A DNA stretch of 64,000 nt. Origin: JACMRP01 sp047302465. GTDB taxonomy: Bacteria > Bdellovibrionota > Bdellovibrionia > Bdellovibrionales > Bdellovibrionaceae. Numbering within the stretch: position 1 is the stretch's first letter; every line of letters begins with the position of its first letter. The stretch is taken from assembly GCF_047302465.1 (NCBI RefSeq), contig NZ_CP178621.1, positions 2,790,001-2,854,000 of the forward strand, given 5' to 3'. Made by a program: the position numbers and the translations under genes. This document shows, one piece after another, positions 16,186 through 25,177 of the stretch. A model generated the notes under the pieces. It was not told the origin of the DNA. It ran no database searches and worked only from the letters and a program-made list of their open reading frames with translations.

Positions 16186-16998
16186 ATGGATTCAATTGCA
16201 AAGACATCACTACTTACAGCCGCCATGCGCGCCGTTGAAACAAATCGCACCGAAGAACAAGGCCGTTTATTCGTAGATCCTTATGCTGAGCTTTTAGCCG
16301 GAGACGAAGGCAAAGACCTTTTGCAAAAAGCCATCGCTGCTTCTGGTGATCAACCAGCGATTGCGATCCGTACAGCTTACATGGATACAAAAATCAATCA
16401 GGCAGTCCAAAACGGCGTCAGACAAATCGTCATGCTCGCAGCTGGTATGGACACGCGTGCGTATCGCTTGCCGTTTCCAGAAGGCACAACCATCTTTGAG
16501 TTAGATCGCAAAGAAGTTCTTAATTACAAACAAGACAAGCTCAGCAAAGCTCAACTTCACTGCCAACTTCATAGAATCCCCGTTGATCTTGCGACAGATT
16601 GGGTTCCGCATCTTCTGCAAGCAGGCTTCAAAAAAGAAGTACCAACATTGTGGCTTGTTGAGGGACTTCTGATGTACTTGGAAGAATCCCAAGTCATGAG
16701 CGTTTTCCAAAAAATCAATTCGCTAGCTTCAACTAAAGACTACATGCTCTTTGATATCCTCACTCAAACGCTGCTAGATGCGCCCTACATGGTCAATCAG
16801 TTGCAATTCTTGAAAAGCATCGGAGCGCCTTGGAAGTTCGGCACCAACGAGCCCGAGATGATGATGAAAAGCCTTGGCTGGGACGCAGTTGCTACCCAAG
16901 CTGGCGAGTTTGCCCCAACTAGGTGGCCATTCCCAACAGCACCGCGCCATATTCCGAACGTGCCACGCGGGTTTTATATGGAAGCTCGGAAAGTCTAA
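16186..16998 (+). CDS. SAM-dependent methyltransferase, leucine carboxyl methyltransferase-like family
   Basis: 270 residues. The opening SLLTAAMRAVETNRTEEQGRLFVDPYA and the SAM-binding stretch QIVMLAAGMDTRAYRLPFPEG, followed by FELDRKEVLNYKQ and LWLVEGLLMYLEESQV, are diagnostic of the TIGR00027/LCMT-like family common in actinobacteria. Soluble O-methyltransferase, probably acting on a carboxyl or hydroxyl of a small molecule; substrate unknown. Its stop overlaps the stop of the convergent membrane-protein gene. Confidence 0.88.
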   Translation: MDSIAKTSLLTAAMRAVETNRTEEQGRLFVDPYAELLAGDEGKDLLQKAIAASGDQPAIAIRTAYMDTKINQAVQNGVRQIVMLAAGMDTRAYRLPFPEGTTIFELDRKEVLNYKQDKLSKAQLHCQLHRIPVDLATDWVPHLLQAGFKKEVPTLWLVEGLLMYLEESQVMSVFQKINSLASTKDYMLFDILTQTLLDAPYMVNQLQFLKSIGAPWKFGTNEPEMMMKSLGWDAVATQAGEFAPTRWPFPTAPRHIPNVPRGFYMEARKV

Positions 16999-17651
16999 CT
17001 GAGCTTTCCTTTTTGCAGCCACAGGACATTGACGGCGATATAAAAACTGATGAGCGCCGCAAAGAAGCACCAGACCGAGGTTTCAGTCTCGCGATTAATA
17101 GCTTTTGCAAGAAGCATACTTCCGAATACTAAGTAGCCCGCTATTTTTATGGTTCTTAAGCTCGAAATAAAAAATGGCACTACCGTCGCCGTAAAATACA
17201 ACAAAGCCTCTATGTTTGCGGGCCAGCTACGCTGAAAGCCTGGAAAGGCATAGGCCAAGCTGTGACCAGCGATGTAGGCTTTAACATTGATACTGTAGAG
17301 CACCGACGCCACCAAGATTGAAACACCAACGCCTGTCACTCCGATCACTTTCAGAATCCGTTTTCGGTTTGTGTTGGTTTCAATGGGATAGAAAGACCAT
17401 GGCAGCCACGTCGGCCAAATCACCAGCGCAAACGTCAGGAACATGAAGACTCCTAGGTCACGCAATGAGTTCGCGGACTCGTGCCCCATGCTCTGCCATA
17501 CGATGCCTTCGGCGACCTGCTGCAGACCAAACAGAAAGGGAATCGCAGCAACCATCCGCTGTTGTTTTGAGTTATTCTTAAAAGTTGTTACGGCCCCCGT
17601 TGCCATCAAAACCGCTGCAGAACCGTAGCTCACGCTCGCCGAGTAACACAT
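16995..17651 (-). CDS. DUF6629-type multi-pass membrane protein
   Basis: 218 residues with about seven hydrophobic segments and the characteristic N-terminus MCYSASVSYGSAAVL, followed by AAIPFLFGLQQVAEGIVWQSM. Proteins with this MCYSA start form a membrane family of unknown role. The strong GAGGGGGA ribosome-binding site supports ATG 17651. Convergent with the methyltransferase gene, overlapping by three to four bases. Confidence 0.65.
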   Translation of the reverse strand: MCYSASVSYGSAAVLMATGAVTTFKNNSKQQRMVAAIPFLFGLQQVAEGIVWQSMGHESANSLRDLGVFMFLTFALVIWPTWLPWSFYPIETNTNRKRILKVIGVTGVGVSILVASVLYSINVKAYIAGHSLAYAFPGFQRSWPANIEALLYFTATVVPFFISSLRTIKIAGYLVFGSMLLAKAINRETETSVWCFFAALISFYIAVNVLWLQKGKLS

Positions 17652-17710
17652 GGTGGTCCCCCTCTAGAAAGGACTACCATGGAAATTTTGAATACAATGT
17701 CTTGTTTAAA

Positions 17711-17742
17711 AGAAAAAACCCCAAGAATTTCTTCTTGGGGTT
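17711..17742 (-). terminator. Rho-independent terminator of the 17766-18857 lipoprotein gene
   Basis: AACCCCAAGAA arms around a four-base loop, followed leftward by TTTTTTCTTTT. Strong stem with U-tract for the leftward transcript. Confidence 0.8.
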
Positions 17743-17765
17743 CTTGAGTTTTCTAATTTTGGTTC

Positions 17766-18857
17766 TTATTTCTTAGGTTCTACGCCCACGTTTTTCAAAT
17801 GCTGTGGATGCTCGTAGTACATCATGAAATCTTCAGGATCTTGTGGGTTGATGTGTGCAAGCTCTGTCACCATGTGACCGCCAGCCTCAGGAGCAGATGC
17901 ATCGAAAACGTCCAAGAAGACACCGATACGACCTGTCATTTCCTTATCACTCGCCGTCTTTACTTTGTTCGCAGAAGTTAGAATGTACATTTTAGGAATT
18001 GGCTCTGTCGTAAGATATTCACCTTCGATCGCAGCAGACTTCGGATTTGTGAAGTACTTAGCTTTCGTAGTATTTGTCTTGATGAACTTATGTCTTTTTT
18101 GTCCGTTCACTGAATACAACTCAAGAACGCCGTCTGTGAAACGACCATACTCTGAAAGGTAAGAACCTTCGAGGTCATTCCAGTTACCGCGCCAAGAAGA
18201 ACCCAAGTGAGCTTTTTTATAGATCACAGCTGCCAACTTGTATTGGCTGATATTTAAAACATCGACCAAGTTTTTCAAAGAACCCATTTGCTCATCAGAT
18301 TCGCTTGGGAACGAGATCGGTCCTTCAGGATTTCCAGAGATCGTTGCTCCTGCCAATGGATTGCTCTCTTTATTTGCAGGATCCAAGATCAAGTGCATGG
18401 ATGGTGCTAATACCGGAACGATTTGACCATTGCGTACTTCCAAGTTGTGCATTTGGTAAGTACCACTTTTTTGACTTGGAATAAGTTTATAGGCAGAGAT
18501 ACGAGTCGCAATCTTATCCAAGTAACCGATCACTTTATTCAAAGCCGGGGCTTTTTGTGCAGCGATGTAAGGAAGTCCCATGTTTAACAATTGATCGTAT
18601 TCTACAAGTACTGCGTGGTAGCTGTTAGACTCCCCCTGAACGCGATCAAGATAAATACGCATCGCTGGGCGACGAAGACCTGTCGTGCGATTCGAGTAAA
18701 GACCTTCACCTAAAAAAGTTCCAGTAAGGTCACTCGTTGCCGATGGCGTACGAGCACTTTGTTCTTGGGCTGTACCTGCGGCAACCTGTGAAGAGTTATG
18801 ACTAGTTACACAGGACACAAGAAAAATAGCCGCGGCAATAATAGAAACAAATTTCAA
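17766..18857 (-). CDS. Putative lipoprotein of unknown function
   Basis: 363 residues beginning with a lipoprotein signal (MKFVSIIAAAIFLVSC, lipobox LVSC). The start is TTG at 18857, eight bases after AAAGGAG. The mature part alternates charged and aromatic stretches (TSDLTGTFLGEGLYSNRTTG, WRGNWNDLEGSYLSEYGRFTDGVLELYS) suggesting beta structure; I recognise no family. No retention aspartate after the cysteine (C-V-T), so outer-membrane sorting is likely. Single-gene unit with its own terminator. Confidence 0.7.
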   Translation of the reverse strand: MKFVSIIAAAIFLVSCVTSHNSSQVAAGTAQEQSARTPSATSDLTGTFLGEGLYSNRTTGLRRPAMRIYLDRVQGESNSYHAVLVEYDQLLNMGLPYIAAQKAPALNKVIGYLDKIATRISAYKLIPSQKSGTYQMHNLEVRNGQIVPVLAPSMHLILDPANKESNPLAGATISGNPEGPISFPSESDEQMGSLKNLVDVLNISQYKLAAVIYKKAHLGSSWRGNWNDLEGSYLSEYGRFTDGVLELYSVNGQKRHKFIKTNTTKAKYFTNPKSAAIEGEYLTTEPIPKMYILTSANKVKTASDKEMTGRIGVFLDVFDASAPEAGGHMVTELAHINPQDPEDFMMYYEHPQHLKNVGVEPKK

Positions 18858-18967
18858 GCGAGACTCCTTTGAGTAGTTTCTTTCTACTCTTCTACTGTAA
18901 ATAATAAAGATGATTCCTAAGAGTCCTGTAGAGAAGGATCTAGACCAAAGGCCTTACTCAAAATAAA

Positions 18968-19014
18968 AGGAGCGTTCCGACTACGACACTGTGTCTGAAC
19001 GCTCCTGTCATTGC
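18968..19014 (-). terminator. Long-stem terminator after the 19060-19716 barrel gene
   Basis: AGGAGCGTTC and GAACGCTCCT form 10-base arms; a second small stem (GACACAGTGTC) sits in the loop. Leftward the stem is followed by TTTTATTTT. Confidence 0.7.
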
Positions 19015-19059
19015 TAAACCCTTGAATTTACGAACCTAGGACCGAAGTATAGCTTTCTA

Positions 19060-19716
19060 CTACATTTTGAATATCGGAATGCCGTCAAACATCAAGCCGA
19101 TCACAAAGTAGGAACCCGTAAGGTCGATCTTAGTGACGTTCGCGTTGATATTGCCTGAAGTCTTAAGGTCCTTCGCAAGATTGCTCTCGTAACCACCTTC
19201 AAAGAAGACAAAGTATTTTTTGAAACCAAATGAAGCGGAAGCACCCGCTGCGTACGTAGGGATTGTGCTTTGCTCAAGCTTACCGTCTTGGGAAGCAGTT
19301 TTGATCGAGTAGCTTAAGTTGTTCACGCCGATGCCCGCAAAAACATCCAAGTGAACAAAGTCATTTTTATAGAAAGGAACGCGTGCAACACCTAAAAACG
19401 AGCTTTGAGTAGCTTTCGCTAGATAGTCGGTGTTTGGATCCGGCGTCTCTTCGTCATTGCTGATCAAGTTGTAGGTATAACGAAGACCCAAATTCAGATA
19501 TTCAAAAGTTGGGAATGTGATCTCGACACCAAACTTATTGTTCAGTTCAACGTTCTTAATACCTTGAGTGGTAAGCTCGGTATTGAGTTCTTTAGGATCC
19601 GCTTGTGTTGATCCTAAGAACAATCGTCCTTGGCCCATATCGCTTTTTGCAAAAACTGACTGAGCGGTAAAAGTTAATAAAACACCCAACACAAGTTGTG
19701 ACGTGAACTTCTGCAT
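19060..19716 (-). CDS. Exported outer-membrane beta-barrel-like protein
   Basis: 218 residues with a signal peptide ending QSVFA. The rest looks like an eight-strand barrel: alternating segments such as FEYLNLGLRYTYNLIS, VHLDVFAGIGVNNLSYSI, AAGASASFGFKKYFVFFEGGYES and a C-terminal strand SYFVIGLMFDGIPIF. This is like OmpA/OmpW-type small barrels, though no diagnostic motif decides. AGGGGAG precedes ATG 19716. Confidence 0.65.
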   Translation of the reverse strand: MQKFTSQLVLGVLLTFTAQSVFAKSDMGQGRLFLGSTQADPKELNTELTTQGIKNVELNNKFGVEITFPTFEYLNLGLRYTYNLISNDEETPDPNTDYLAKATQSSFLGVARVPFYKNDFVHLDVFAGIGVNNLSYSIKTASQDGKLEQSTIPTYAAGASASFGFKKYFVFFEGGYESNLAKDLKTSGNINANVTKIDLTGSYFVIGLMFDGIPIFKM

Positions 19717-19835
19717 CTGACTCCCCTATAAAAAGATATAAGAAGAGTGTAGGAGAAAGATTTTTCCCAGACAATATCGACGCGCCCTACATCTAGCTAT
19801 CGAACGTTCTATCTTTGTAAAAATCTAAACAAAAA

Positions 19836-20999
19836 TTACTCCAGGTCAGCCACCAGTTTCAAAATCTGTGCGGCTGCTTGGTCGGCCTTCTCATGACCCG
19901 CATTGGTGTTGATTGTATAAATACGACGACGGTTTGGAGCAATCGCAACAATTGCAAAGTTATAGGTATTGCTTCCTGCCATCGCAAAAGCTGGTCCCTT
20001 TGCCCAAGGTCGATCATAGCGACCCATTGAACTAAAGGTCGTCATTTCATTTCCGTCGTTACTTAGCAGCTTGTCGTAAGTGGCTTGGGTCAAGAATCCC
20101 GAGCGAACTCCTTCATTGTCGATAAAGAGTTTTGAAAACTTGTGCCAATCACGAACACCACAATGCACGGTCCCCGCCGGCCCCAAAGCCGGAGGGTTGT
20201 CTGCCTGAAGCCCCGGAGGCAAAGCAACCAGACGATTGTTTTCTAAAATATGTGACCAGGGTTGTTTCGCAGATTTTAAATCTTCACTACCTGCGGGGCC
20301 GAACCCACAAGAGTTCATGGCGAATCTTTGGAACAATTCTTTTTGTATCACTTGTTCCCAGCTTTCACCCCGCTTTTGCTCGACGATCCATCCTAAAACG
20401 ATATAGCCAGTATTACTGTACTCGAACTTAGAACCGGGTTGAAATCTTACCGGAATTTTTAAAGCAGACTTTACCAACTTTTCTCGTGCAACTTGTGGAG
20501 TCATCTTATCTGTATAAGACTCGCCCCAAATTTTTCCATTTTCAGGATCAGTGATCACTGCCAACCCCGACTTATGGGAAAGCAATTGTTCGACTGTAAT
20601 TCCACGTACCGAAGGGTCTAACTGATAATTTTTAGGCGCAATCTCAGACAAAGTTGTCTGCCAAGTAATAATCTTGGCGTCCACCAATCGCCCAATCAAA
20701 AATGCCGTCATAGGCTTTGTGCACGACCCAATATGCCATTGATCATTTGAGGTCACAGTTTCTGGTCGCCCCTCGGCTCTGATGCCATTTGTATATTCAA
20801 AAACGGTTTTCTCGCCTTCAGTGACCAAGACTTGCAGACCTGGCATTGACGATGTAGTTTGAATTGTTTTTATTTTATTTTCTAATTCGCTCATTTGCGG
20901 TTCTCTCTTTTTACTTTCTGTCGACGAGCCCGAAGCACATGCTCCTGCAAGAAGCATCAACAATGCACCCAAAGTATTTTTTAATTCTCGTGGACTCAT
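19836..20999 (-). CDS. Serine hydrolase of the beta-lactamase (class C / PBP-like) family, lipoprotein
   Basis: 387 residues. Lipoprotein signal with lipobox LAGAC; then a serine beta-lactamase-type domain with the catalytic S-x-x-K as SCTK (HIGSCTKPMTAFLIGRLV), the Tyr motif as YSNTGY, and a C-terminal part lacking a plain KTG box (HCGVRDWHK region may replace it). Such proteins are D,D-peptidases, esterases or lactamases in the periplasm. It is coupled by a four-base overlap to the ArsR-type regulator upstream, which likely controls it. Confidence 0.85.
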   Translation of the reverse strand: MSPRELKNTLGALLMLLAGACASGSSTESKKREPQMSELENKIKTIQTTSSMPGLQVLVTEGEKTVFEYTNGIRAEGRPETVTSNDQWHIGSCTKPMTAFLIGRLVDAKIITWQTTLSEIAPKNYQLDPSVRGITVEQLLSHKSGLAVITDPENGKIWGESYTDKMTPQVAREKLVKSALKIPVRFQPGSKFEYSNTGYIVLGWIVEQKRGESWEQVIQKELFQRFAMNSCGFGPAGSEDLKSAKQPWSHILENNRLVALPPGLQADNPPALGPAGTVHCGVRDWHKFSKLFIDNEGVRSGFLTQATYDKLLSNDGNEMTTFSSMGRYDRPWAKGPAFAMAGSNTYNFAIVAIAPNRRRIYTINTNAGHEKADQAAAQILKLVADLE

Positions 21000-21565
21000 T
21001 TCGATTTCTCTTTTCTTTTCGTAATATGAATTTTCTTAAGCGGTCCATAATCCACCGAGTGCGGATAAAGGCTGAGGTTAAGGGCATAAGTGTCGCCCTC
21101 ATCCTTGGACTTCTCGGCGAACTTTTTCACCAAAGCCTGTAGTTCCTTTGCAAACTCATTAAAGGTATCCTCATCTAGTCGCGCTCTTTGAATCAGCCCT
21201 AGAACTTTTTCCGAATCGTCGGTTTTTATGTTCGGAATCGAAGCCGCCAAATCGTTTTTCAAAAACGATAACACCTTGGCATTGGCCCCGTTAGCCTCTT
21301 GCTGAATTTCAAAAGCACGTGCTACTGCCACATAGTAACGTTCAATCACTTTGCCAATATCACGCTCTTCATGAACAACAATAAGACCCGCATCTTGAAG
21401 TTTGCGAAAATGATGAGTCAAATTTGCCGGATGAACCTTGAGCTCTTGAGCCACCTTCGTAATTGTCAGCGGCTGCTGTGCCAGCATCCCTAAGATCTTG
21501 CTTCGCAGAGGATGCAAGAACGCCTTACGCTGATTATCGGTAGTTAAAAGCTCGAGTTCCTTCAT
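20996..21565 (-). CDS. ArsR-type winged-helix regulator
   Basis: 189 residues from ATG 21565 (MKELELLTTDNQRKAFL); an in-frame ATG at 21577 is possible. Residues 10-80 are a winged helix of the ArsR/HTH_20 kind (HPLRSKILGMLAQQPLTITKVAQELKVHPANLTHHFRKLQDAGLI). The C-terminal part is a helical ligand or dimer region without obvious metal ligands. A perfect 13-4-13 palindrome ends five bases before the ATG, so it very probably represses itself and the serine hydrolase gene it overlaps by four bases. Confidence 0.82.
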   Translation of the reverse strand: MKELELLTTDNQRKAFLHPLRSKILGMLAQQPLTITKVAQELKVHPANLTHHFRKLQDAGLIVVHEERDIGKVIERYYVAVARAFEIQQEANGANAKVLSFLKNDLAASIPNIKTDDSEKVLGLIQRARLDEDTFNEFAKELQALVKKFAEKSKDEGDTYALNLSLYPHSVDYGPLKKIHITKRKEKSK

Positions 21566-21569
21566 ACCC

Positions 21570-21599
21570 CATATCATTAGAATATTTTCTAATGATATG
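21570..21599. promoter_or_regulatory. Perfect 30-base palindromic operator of the ArsR-type gene
   Basis: Arms CATATCATTAGAA and TTCTAATGATATG are exact reverse complements around TATT. It covers the sequence directly in front of ATG 21565, including where a ribosome-binding site would be. Confidence 0.7.
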
Positions 21600-21645
21600 C
21601 AATGGGTTTTTATAACCATGTAATTTCAACAGGTTACACCCCCAT

Positions 21646-21674
21646 TTGACAGGCGGTTAGTTTCGACCTATACT
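21646..21674 (+). promoter_or_regulatory. Strong sigma-70 promoter for the ArsR-SRPBCC pair
   Basis: TTGACA at 21646-21651 and TATACT at 21669-21674 with 17-base spacing, 34 bases before the ArsR ATG. Confidence 0.8.
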
Positions 21675-21689
21675 TAACTAAGTAGTTAA
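21674..21689. promoter_or_regulatory. Palindromic ArsR operator
   Basis: TTAACTA-AG-TAGTTAA is a perfect inverted repeat starting at the last base of the -10 box, over the expected transcription start. Bound ArsR protein would block RNA polymerase; this is the usual autoregulation in this family. Confidence 0.7.
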
Positions 21690-21707
21690 TTAACCGAAAG
21701 GTAAAAT

Positions 21708-22073
21708 ATGCAAGACCATCTCAGCCAAACGTTCGCAGCTCTTGCCGACCCTACTCGACGAGCCATGCTTGCTCATCTCTCTAAAGGTGAAGCTAATGTT
21801 TCGGATCTTGCCAAACCGTTTCTGAAAGACATGAGTCTTCCGGCGATCACGAAACATCTTAAAGTTTTAGAGAAAGCGGGACTCGTTACAAAAACAAAAG
21901 AAGCCCAATGGCGCCCTTGCAAACTCAATGCGGACGGACTCAAAGACGTCGCGGATTGGATGGAGCAATACCGTGTCTTCTGGGAAGAGAGTTTTGATCG
22001 CCTCGATGCTTACTTAAAAACTATGACTGCAAAGAAAGAACCGAAAGGAAAGAAACATGGCCGCAAAAAATAA
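21708..22073 (+). CDS. ArsR/SmtB-family regulator of an SRPBCC gene
   Basis: 121 residues. Classic ArsR fold: FAALADPTRRAMLAHLSKGEANVSDLAKPF, recognition helix LPAITKHLKVLEKAGLV, wing, then a C-terminal WMEQYRVFWEESFDRLDAYL helix. No metal-binding cysteines, as in the subgroup that pairs with AHSA1/SRPBCC proteins. Its 3' end overlaps the SRPBCC gene by 17 bases, so the two are translated together; palindromic operator upstream indicates autorepression. Confidence 0.92.
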   Translation: MQDHLSQTFAALADPTRRAMLAHLSKGEANVSDLAKPFLKDMSLPAITKHLKVLEKAGLVTKTKEAQWRPCKLNADGLKDVADWMEQYRVFWEESFDRLDAYLKTMTAKKEPKGKKHGRKK

Positions 22074-23010
22074 ACCCAACGAAATCTATATTGAACGAAT
22101 CTACGACGCCCCTGTAAAAATGGTGTGGGATGCGTGGACCGATCCAAAACAAGTGGCTCAGTGGTGGGGCCCCCGCGGCTTTACTCTGACCACTCATAGC
22201 AAAGACCTTCGCGTCGGAGGCCATTGGCACTACACTATGCATGGTCCCGATGGTACAGACTGGGTGAACAAAACCAAATACCATGAGGTCGAAAAGTACG
22301 CGCGCTTGGTTTATGATCATGGTGGCAACGATGAGCAAGCACCGCTCTTTCGTGTCACCGTGAACTTCTCGGAAACCAAAGGCAAAACCAAAATGGACAT
22401 GACTATGGCGTTGGCAACTGCCGAGGCCGCTGCAGAAACCCGCAAGTTTATCAAAAAAGCTGGTGGCGATTCGACTTGGGACCGTCTTGCGGAATACCTT
22501 GGCAAAGAAACCGAGAACAAAGAGCAGTTTGTCATTAACCGCAGCTTCGACGCCCCTATCAGCCTTATGTATGAAATGTGGACAAATCCAAAACATTTCT
22601 CTCAGTGGCTGGCACCGACAGGATTTAACATGGAGTTTATCCGTGCTGACATCAAGCCTGGCGGAAACTCATTCTATTTTATGACGAATGGACAAATGAA
22701 AATGTATGGACGCGCACATTACCTAGAAATGGATAAACCTCATCGCGTGAAATACACCCAACAGTTCTGCGATGAAAAAGAAAATATGGCACGCCACCCG
22801 ATGGCTCCTACGTGGCCAGCAACGATGCTGACGACTGTGAATCTCACAGAAGAAGGACCGAACAGAACCCGCGTGACAATAACTTGGGAAACATACGGAG
22901 CAACAACTCCGGAAGAGCTCGATACTTTCATCAAAGCAAAAGCCGGCATGACTCAAGGCTGGACAGGTTCGTTCGACAAGCTCGACGACTACTTGGCAAA
23001 GCAAGGTTAG
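22057..23010 (+). CDS. Double SRPBCC (AHSA1-type) protein
   Basis: 317 residues made of two tandem AHSA1-like START-fold domains (about 8-150 and 158-315). Each begins with an E-R-x-Y/F-D-A-P core (ERIYDAPVKMVWDAWTDP; NRSFDAPISLMYEMWTNP) followed by QWWGP or QWLAPTGF and a G-G-x-x-x-Y/F motif. Such domains bind hydrophobic ligands in a deep pocket; function in these ArsR-linked proteins is unknown. The duplication inside one chain is somewhat unusual, since most are single-domain. Confidence 0.9.
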   Translation: MAAKNKPNEIYIERIYDAPVKMVWDAWTDPKQVAQWWGPRGFTLTTHSKDLRVGGHWHYTMHGPDGTDWVNKTKYHEVEKYARLVYDHGGNDEQAPLFRVTVNFSETKGKTKMDMTMALATAEAAAETRKFIKKAGGDSTWDRLAEYLGKETENKEQFVINRSFDAPISLMYEMWTNPKHFSQWLAPTGFNMEFIRADIKPGGNSFYFMTNGQMKMYGRAHYLEMDKPHRVKYTQQFCDEKENMARHPMAPTWPATMLTTVNLTEEGPNRTRVTITWETYGATTPEELDTFIKAKAGMTQGWTGSFDKLDDYLAKQG

Positions 23011-23022
23011 CTTTTTCTCAGG

Positions 23023-23050
23023 GCCCGAAGCAAAAACTTCGGGCTTTGTC
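23023..23050 (+). terminator. Terminator of the ArsR-SRPBCC transcript
   Basis: GCCCGAAG and CTTCGGGC around CAAAAA, then TTTGTCTTT. Lies between convergent genes. Confidence 0.7.
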
Positions 23051-23064
23051 TTTACGATTGTGGT

Positions 23065-24318
23065 TTACAGTGTGAACTGAAACCGAGTTTGGAAGTATTG
23101 CGTGTTGCCACGTAGGTCAAAACGATCGAGTTCACTGTAACCGTAGACAAACTCAAGACGCACAAACTCCGACAGATACCAGTTAAACATCGGAGTGATA
23201 CGCCAGAATCGTCCGCCCTGAATGAGTTTTGAATCGAGATCCGAATAGGAATAGCGAAGCACAAACTCTAATGCCCCGTATCCTCCTGCAAAAGCCGAAC
23301 GCGAAGGAACGACGGCATTGAAATAACCGCGCTCGTTATAAGGATGTTTTTCGCCCGTAAATAAATAGGACATAAAAACTTCGCCACCATGAAAAAGTGG
23401 ATTTTGCGTTTCGGCGGAGGTTACCTGATTCCAGTAATACTCACTACCGAACATTAAAGATCCCGGCTGATAGTAAACTTCTAAGCCCAACATATCAGAG
23501 GCCTTACCAGGAAATTTACCGGTGTCGATCGCATAAGTATTTGCCGAATATGATTCTGGTTTAGATCTGTATTGAAAATTTCCCTGCAGAGCGACCCCAT
23601 GACGAAGCCCCATCGCCAAATGAAGTACGCTAGGGCTATCCGTGTTTTTAAGTGGCAACCATACAGCTTTCGCGGTTACCTGGTGATCATTCTTTGCATA
23701 GCTCTGCACTTTCGGAGTCATCACATTGGTAAAAACACCCGCGCTGTATACAAGTTTTTTTCCAAAACCGAACCCCGTCCACTTAAGACCATCTGCAAGA
23801 ATCGGCAAGAAAGCATCATTCGCAGTGGAACGCTCATTGGTCCATCCAAAATACCCCACCATGATTTTACTGGTTGAAAAGGTTTCTTTGGTACGACCAA
23901 TGAAGAAATCTCCATTGTGCTCAGGTACATTGATCATGATTCCCGTCTGACGAAAACGCCACTCTTCGGTGTTTCCGTCATACATATACCCCAAAGAGTA
24001 TGACAATCGGGGCGCATGCTTGAAGCGCCCTTTCAAAATGAAACGCAAATCGCGTAGATACGCCTTGGGCTCTAAATCCATTTGCTGACGACTCTCTTCG
24101 TCTTGCATGTAGGTTGCTGTATCAACCAGGAATCCGTAACCAAAACGCATAGTGAGAAAGTCGTTCTCGAACTCATTCCAAGGACGACCTTCTAGTTTTG
24201 GCGTGACCTCATCAGCCTCGGCGGCGGTCGCAAGATCTGTCATATCTTCGGTTTCAGCACTGAATGCATGCGATGCCATCAACACCAAGAACGCGCTAAT
24301 AATTCCTAACCTAAACAT
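23065..24318 (-). CDS. Porin-like outer-membrane protein (phosphate-selective porin O/P-like)
   Basis: 417 residues from ATG 24318 with signal peptide FRLGIISAFLVLMASHAFSA. The mature protein starts acidic and continues as a large barrel (LSYSLGYMYDGNTEEWRFRQTGIMINVP; DFFIGRTKETFSTSKIMVGYFGW) typical of OprO/OprP-like porins, ending in a Phe-containing strand (TRFQFTL). The FIGRTKE-F segment is characteristic. It overlaps the end of the PhnB-like gene by eight bases. Solute unknown. Confidence 0.78.
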   Translation of the reverse strand: MFRLGIISAFLVLMASHAFSAETEDMTDLATAAEADEVTPKLEGRPWNEFENDFLTMRFGYGFLVDTATYMQDEESRQQMDLEPKAYLRDLRFILKGRFKHAPRLSYSLGYMYDGNTEEWRFRQTGIMINVPEHNGDFFIGRTKETFSTSKIMVGYFGWTNERSTANDAFLPILADGLKWTGFGFGKKLVYSAGVFTNVMTPKVQSYAKNDHQVTAKAVWLPLKNTDSPSVLHLAMGLRHGVALQGNFQYRSKPESYSANTYAIDTGKFPGKASDMLGLEVYYQPGSLMFGSEYYWNQVTSAETQNPLFHGGEVFMSYLFTGEKHPYNERGYFNAVVPSRSAFAGGYGALEFVLRYSYSDLDSKLIQGGRFWRITPMFNWYLSEFVRLEFVYGYSELDRFDLRGNTQYFQTRFQFTL

Positions 24319-24802
24319 CGTTGTACGCCCGCTCAAGCTCCGCAATATCAAGCTTCTTCATCTTAAGCATCGCTGTCATGACTTTCTCGGCCCTTACCGG
24401 GTCTACTTTGTCTGACACCATTTTTTCAAGAATACTCGGCACAACTTGCCACGAAACTCCGAATTTATCCTTCACCCAGCCGCAAGGTTCGGACTCTCCA
24501 CCCTCGCCAGAGAGTTTTCTCCACAAAGCATCGACTTCTTCTTGCGTTTCACAGTTCACTAGCAAAGAAATCGCATGAGTAAACTGAAACTCTGGGCCGC
24601 CATTAAGCGCAATAAAATCTTGTCCTTCCAGTTGAAAGTGAATCGTCATCACCGATCCTTGGGGCATACCCGAAACTTCAGCTCCCGCCGCTCCATAGTG
24701 GGCCGTTTGCAGAACTTTCGAGTTCTTGAAAATGGACGTATAGAATTTTACTGCCTCTTCGGCATTTTTATTAAACCATAGATGTGGTGTGATCTTTTGC
24801 AT
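24311..24802 (-). CDS. PhnB/3-demethylubiquinone-methyltransferase-like VOC protein
   Basis: 163 residues of the vicinal-oxygen-chelate fold. Opens ITPHLWFNKNAEEAVKFYTSIF and has ALNGGPEFQFTHAISLLVNCETQEEVDALW and EPCGWVKDKFGVSWQVVP, the hallmark motifs of the PF06983 subgroup. Despite the old '3-demethylubiquinone methyltransferase' name, these proteins have no methyltransferase fold; function is unknown. Head of a leftward pair with the porin gene. Confidence 0.9.
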   Translation of the reverse strand: MQKITPHLWFNKNAEEAVKFYTSIFKNSKVLQTAHYGAAGAEVSGMPQGSVMTIHFQLEGQDFIALNGGPEFQFTHAISLLVNCETQEEVDALWRKLSGEGGESEPCGWVKDKFGVSWQVVPSILEKMVSDKVDPVRAEKVMTAMLKMKKLDIAELERAYNDV

Positions 24803-24819
24803 GCATACGCTCCAATAAG

Positions 24820-25032
24820 TTAAACATTTCCTGGATTGATGTCTTCGTCGTCTTCTTCTTCATCGATATCCATATCTGGTCTGCGAGTATCATCGTCCAT
24901 ACCGCCGACGAAACTGGTGTCTTTTTCATTCTCTTTGTTTTTTTGAGTCGGCTTCTGATCCGCAGGTTTTGGCTGAGGTTTTTGCGTTCCCTTACTATTG
25001 GTTGTCTCTTGAGTTCCTGTTTTAGTTCCCAT
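24820..25032 (-). CDS. Small acidic, low-complexity protein
   Basis: 70 residues, hydrophilic throughout: Thr/Lys/Gln/Pro-rich first half, then a strongly acidic tail (DMDIDEEEDDEDINPGNV). Probably disordered; no family recognised. AGGAGG six bases ahead of the ATG argues that it is expressed. It stands 17 bases upstream of the PhnB-like gene on the same strand and may be co-transcribed. Confidence 0.55.
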   Translation of the reverse strand: MGTKTGTQETTNSKGTQKPQPKPADQKPTQKNKENEKDTSFVGGMDDDTRRPDMDIDEEEDDEDINPGNV

Positions 25033-25177
25033 AGTGTCCTCCTGAGAAAATTATATCAGCCGCAATCAGTACAAAGGCTGACAAGCAACAAGCTTCGCTT
25101 CATAAAACTGTCCTTCTTTTTTACTGACAGAGAAACTGCCGAATTTTATTGTGATCCGGCAGTCCACTCATAAATAT

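Noticed and set aside
22021..22596. 191-codon leftward frame
   Set aside because: Antisense of the SRPBCC gene.
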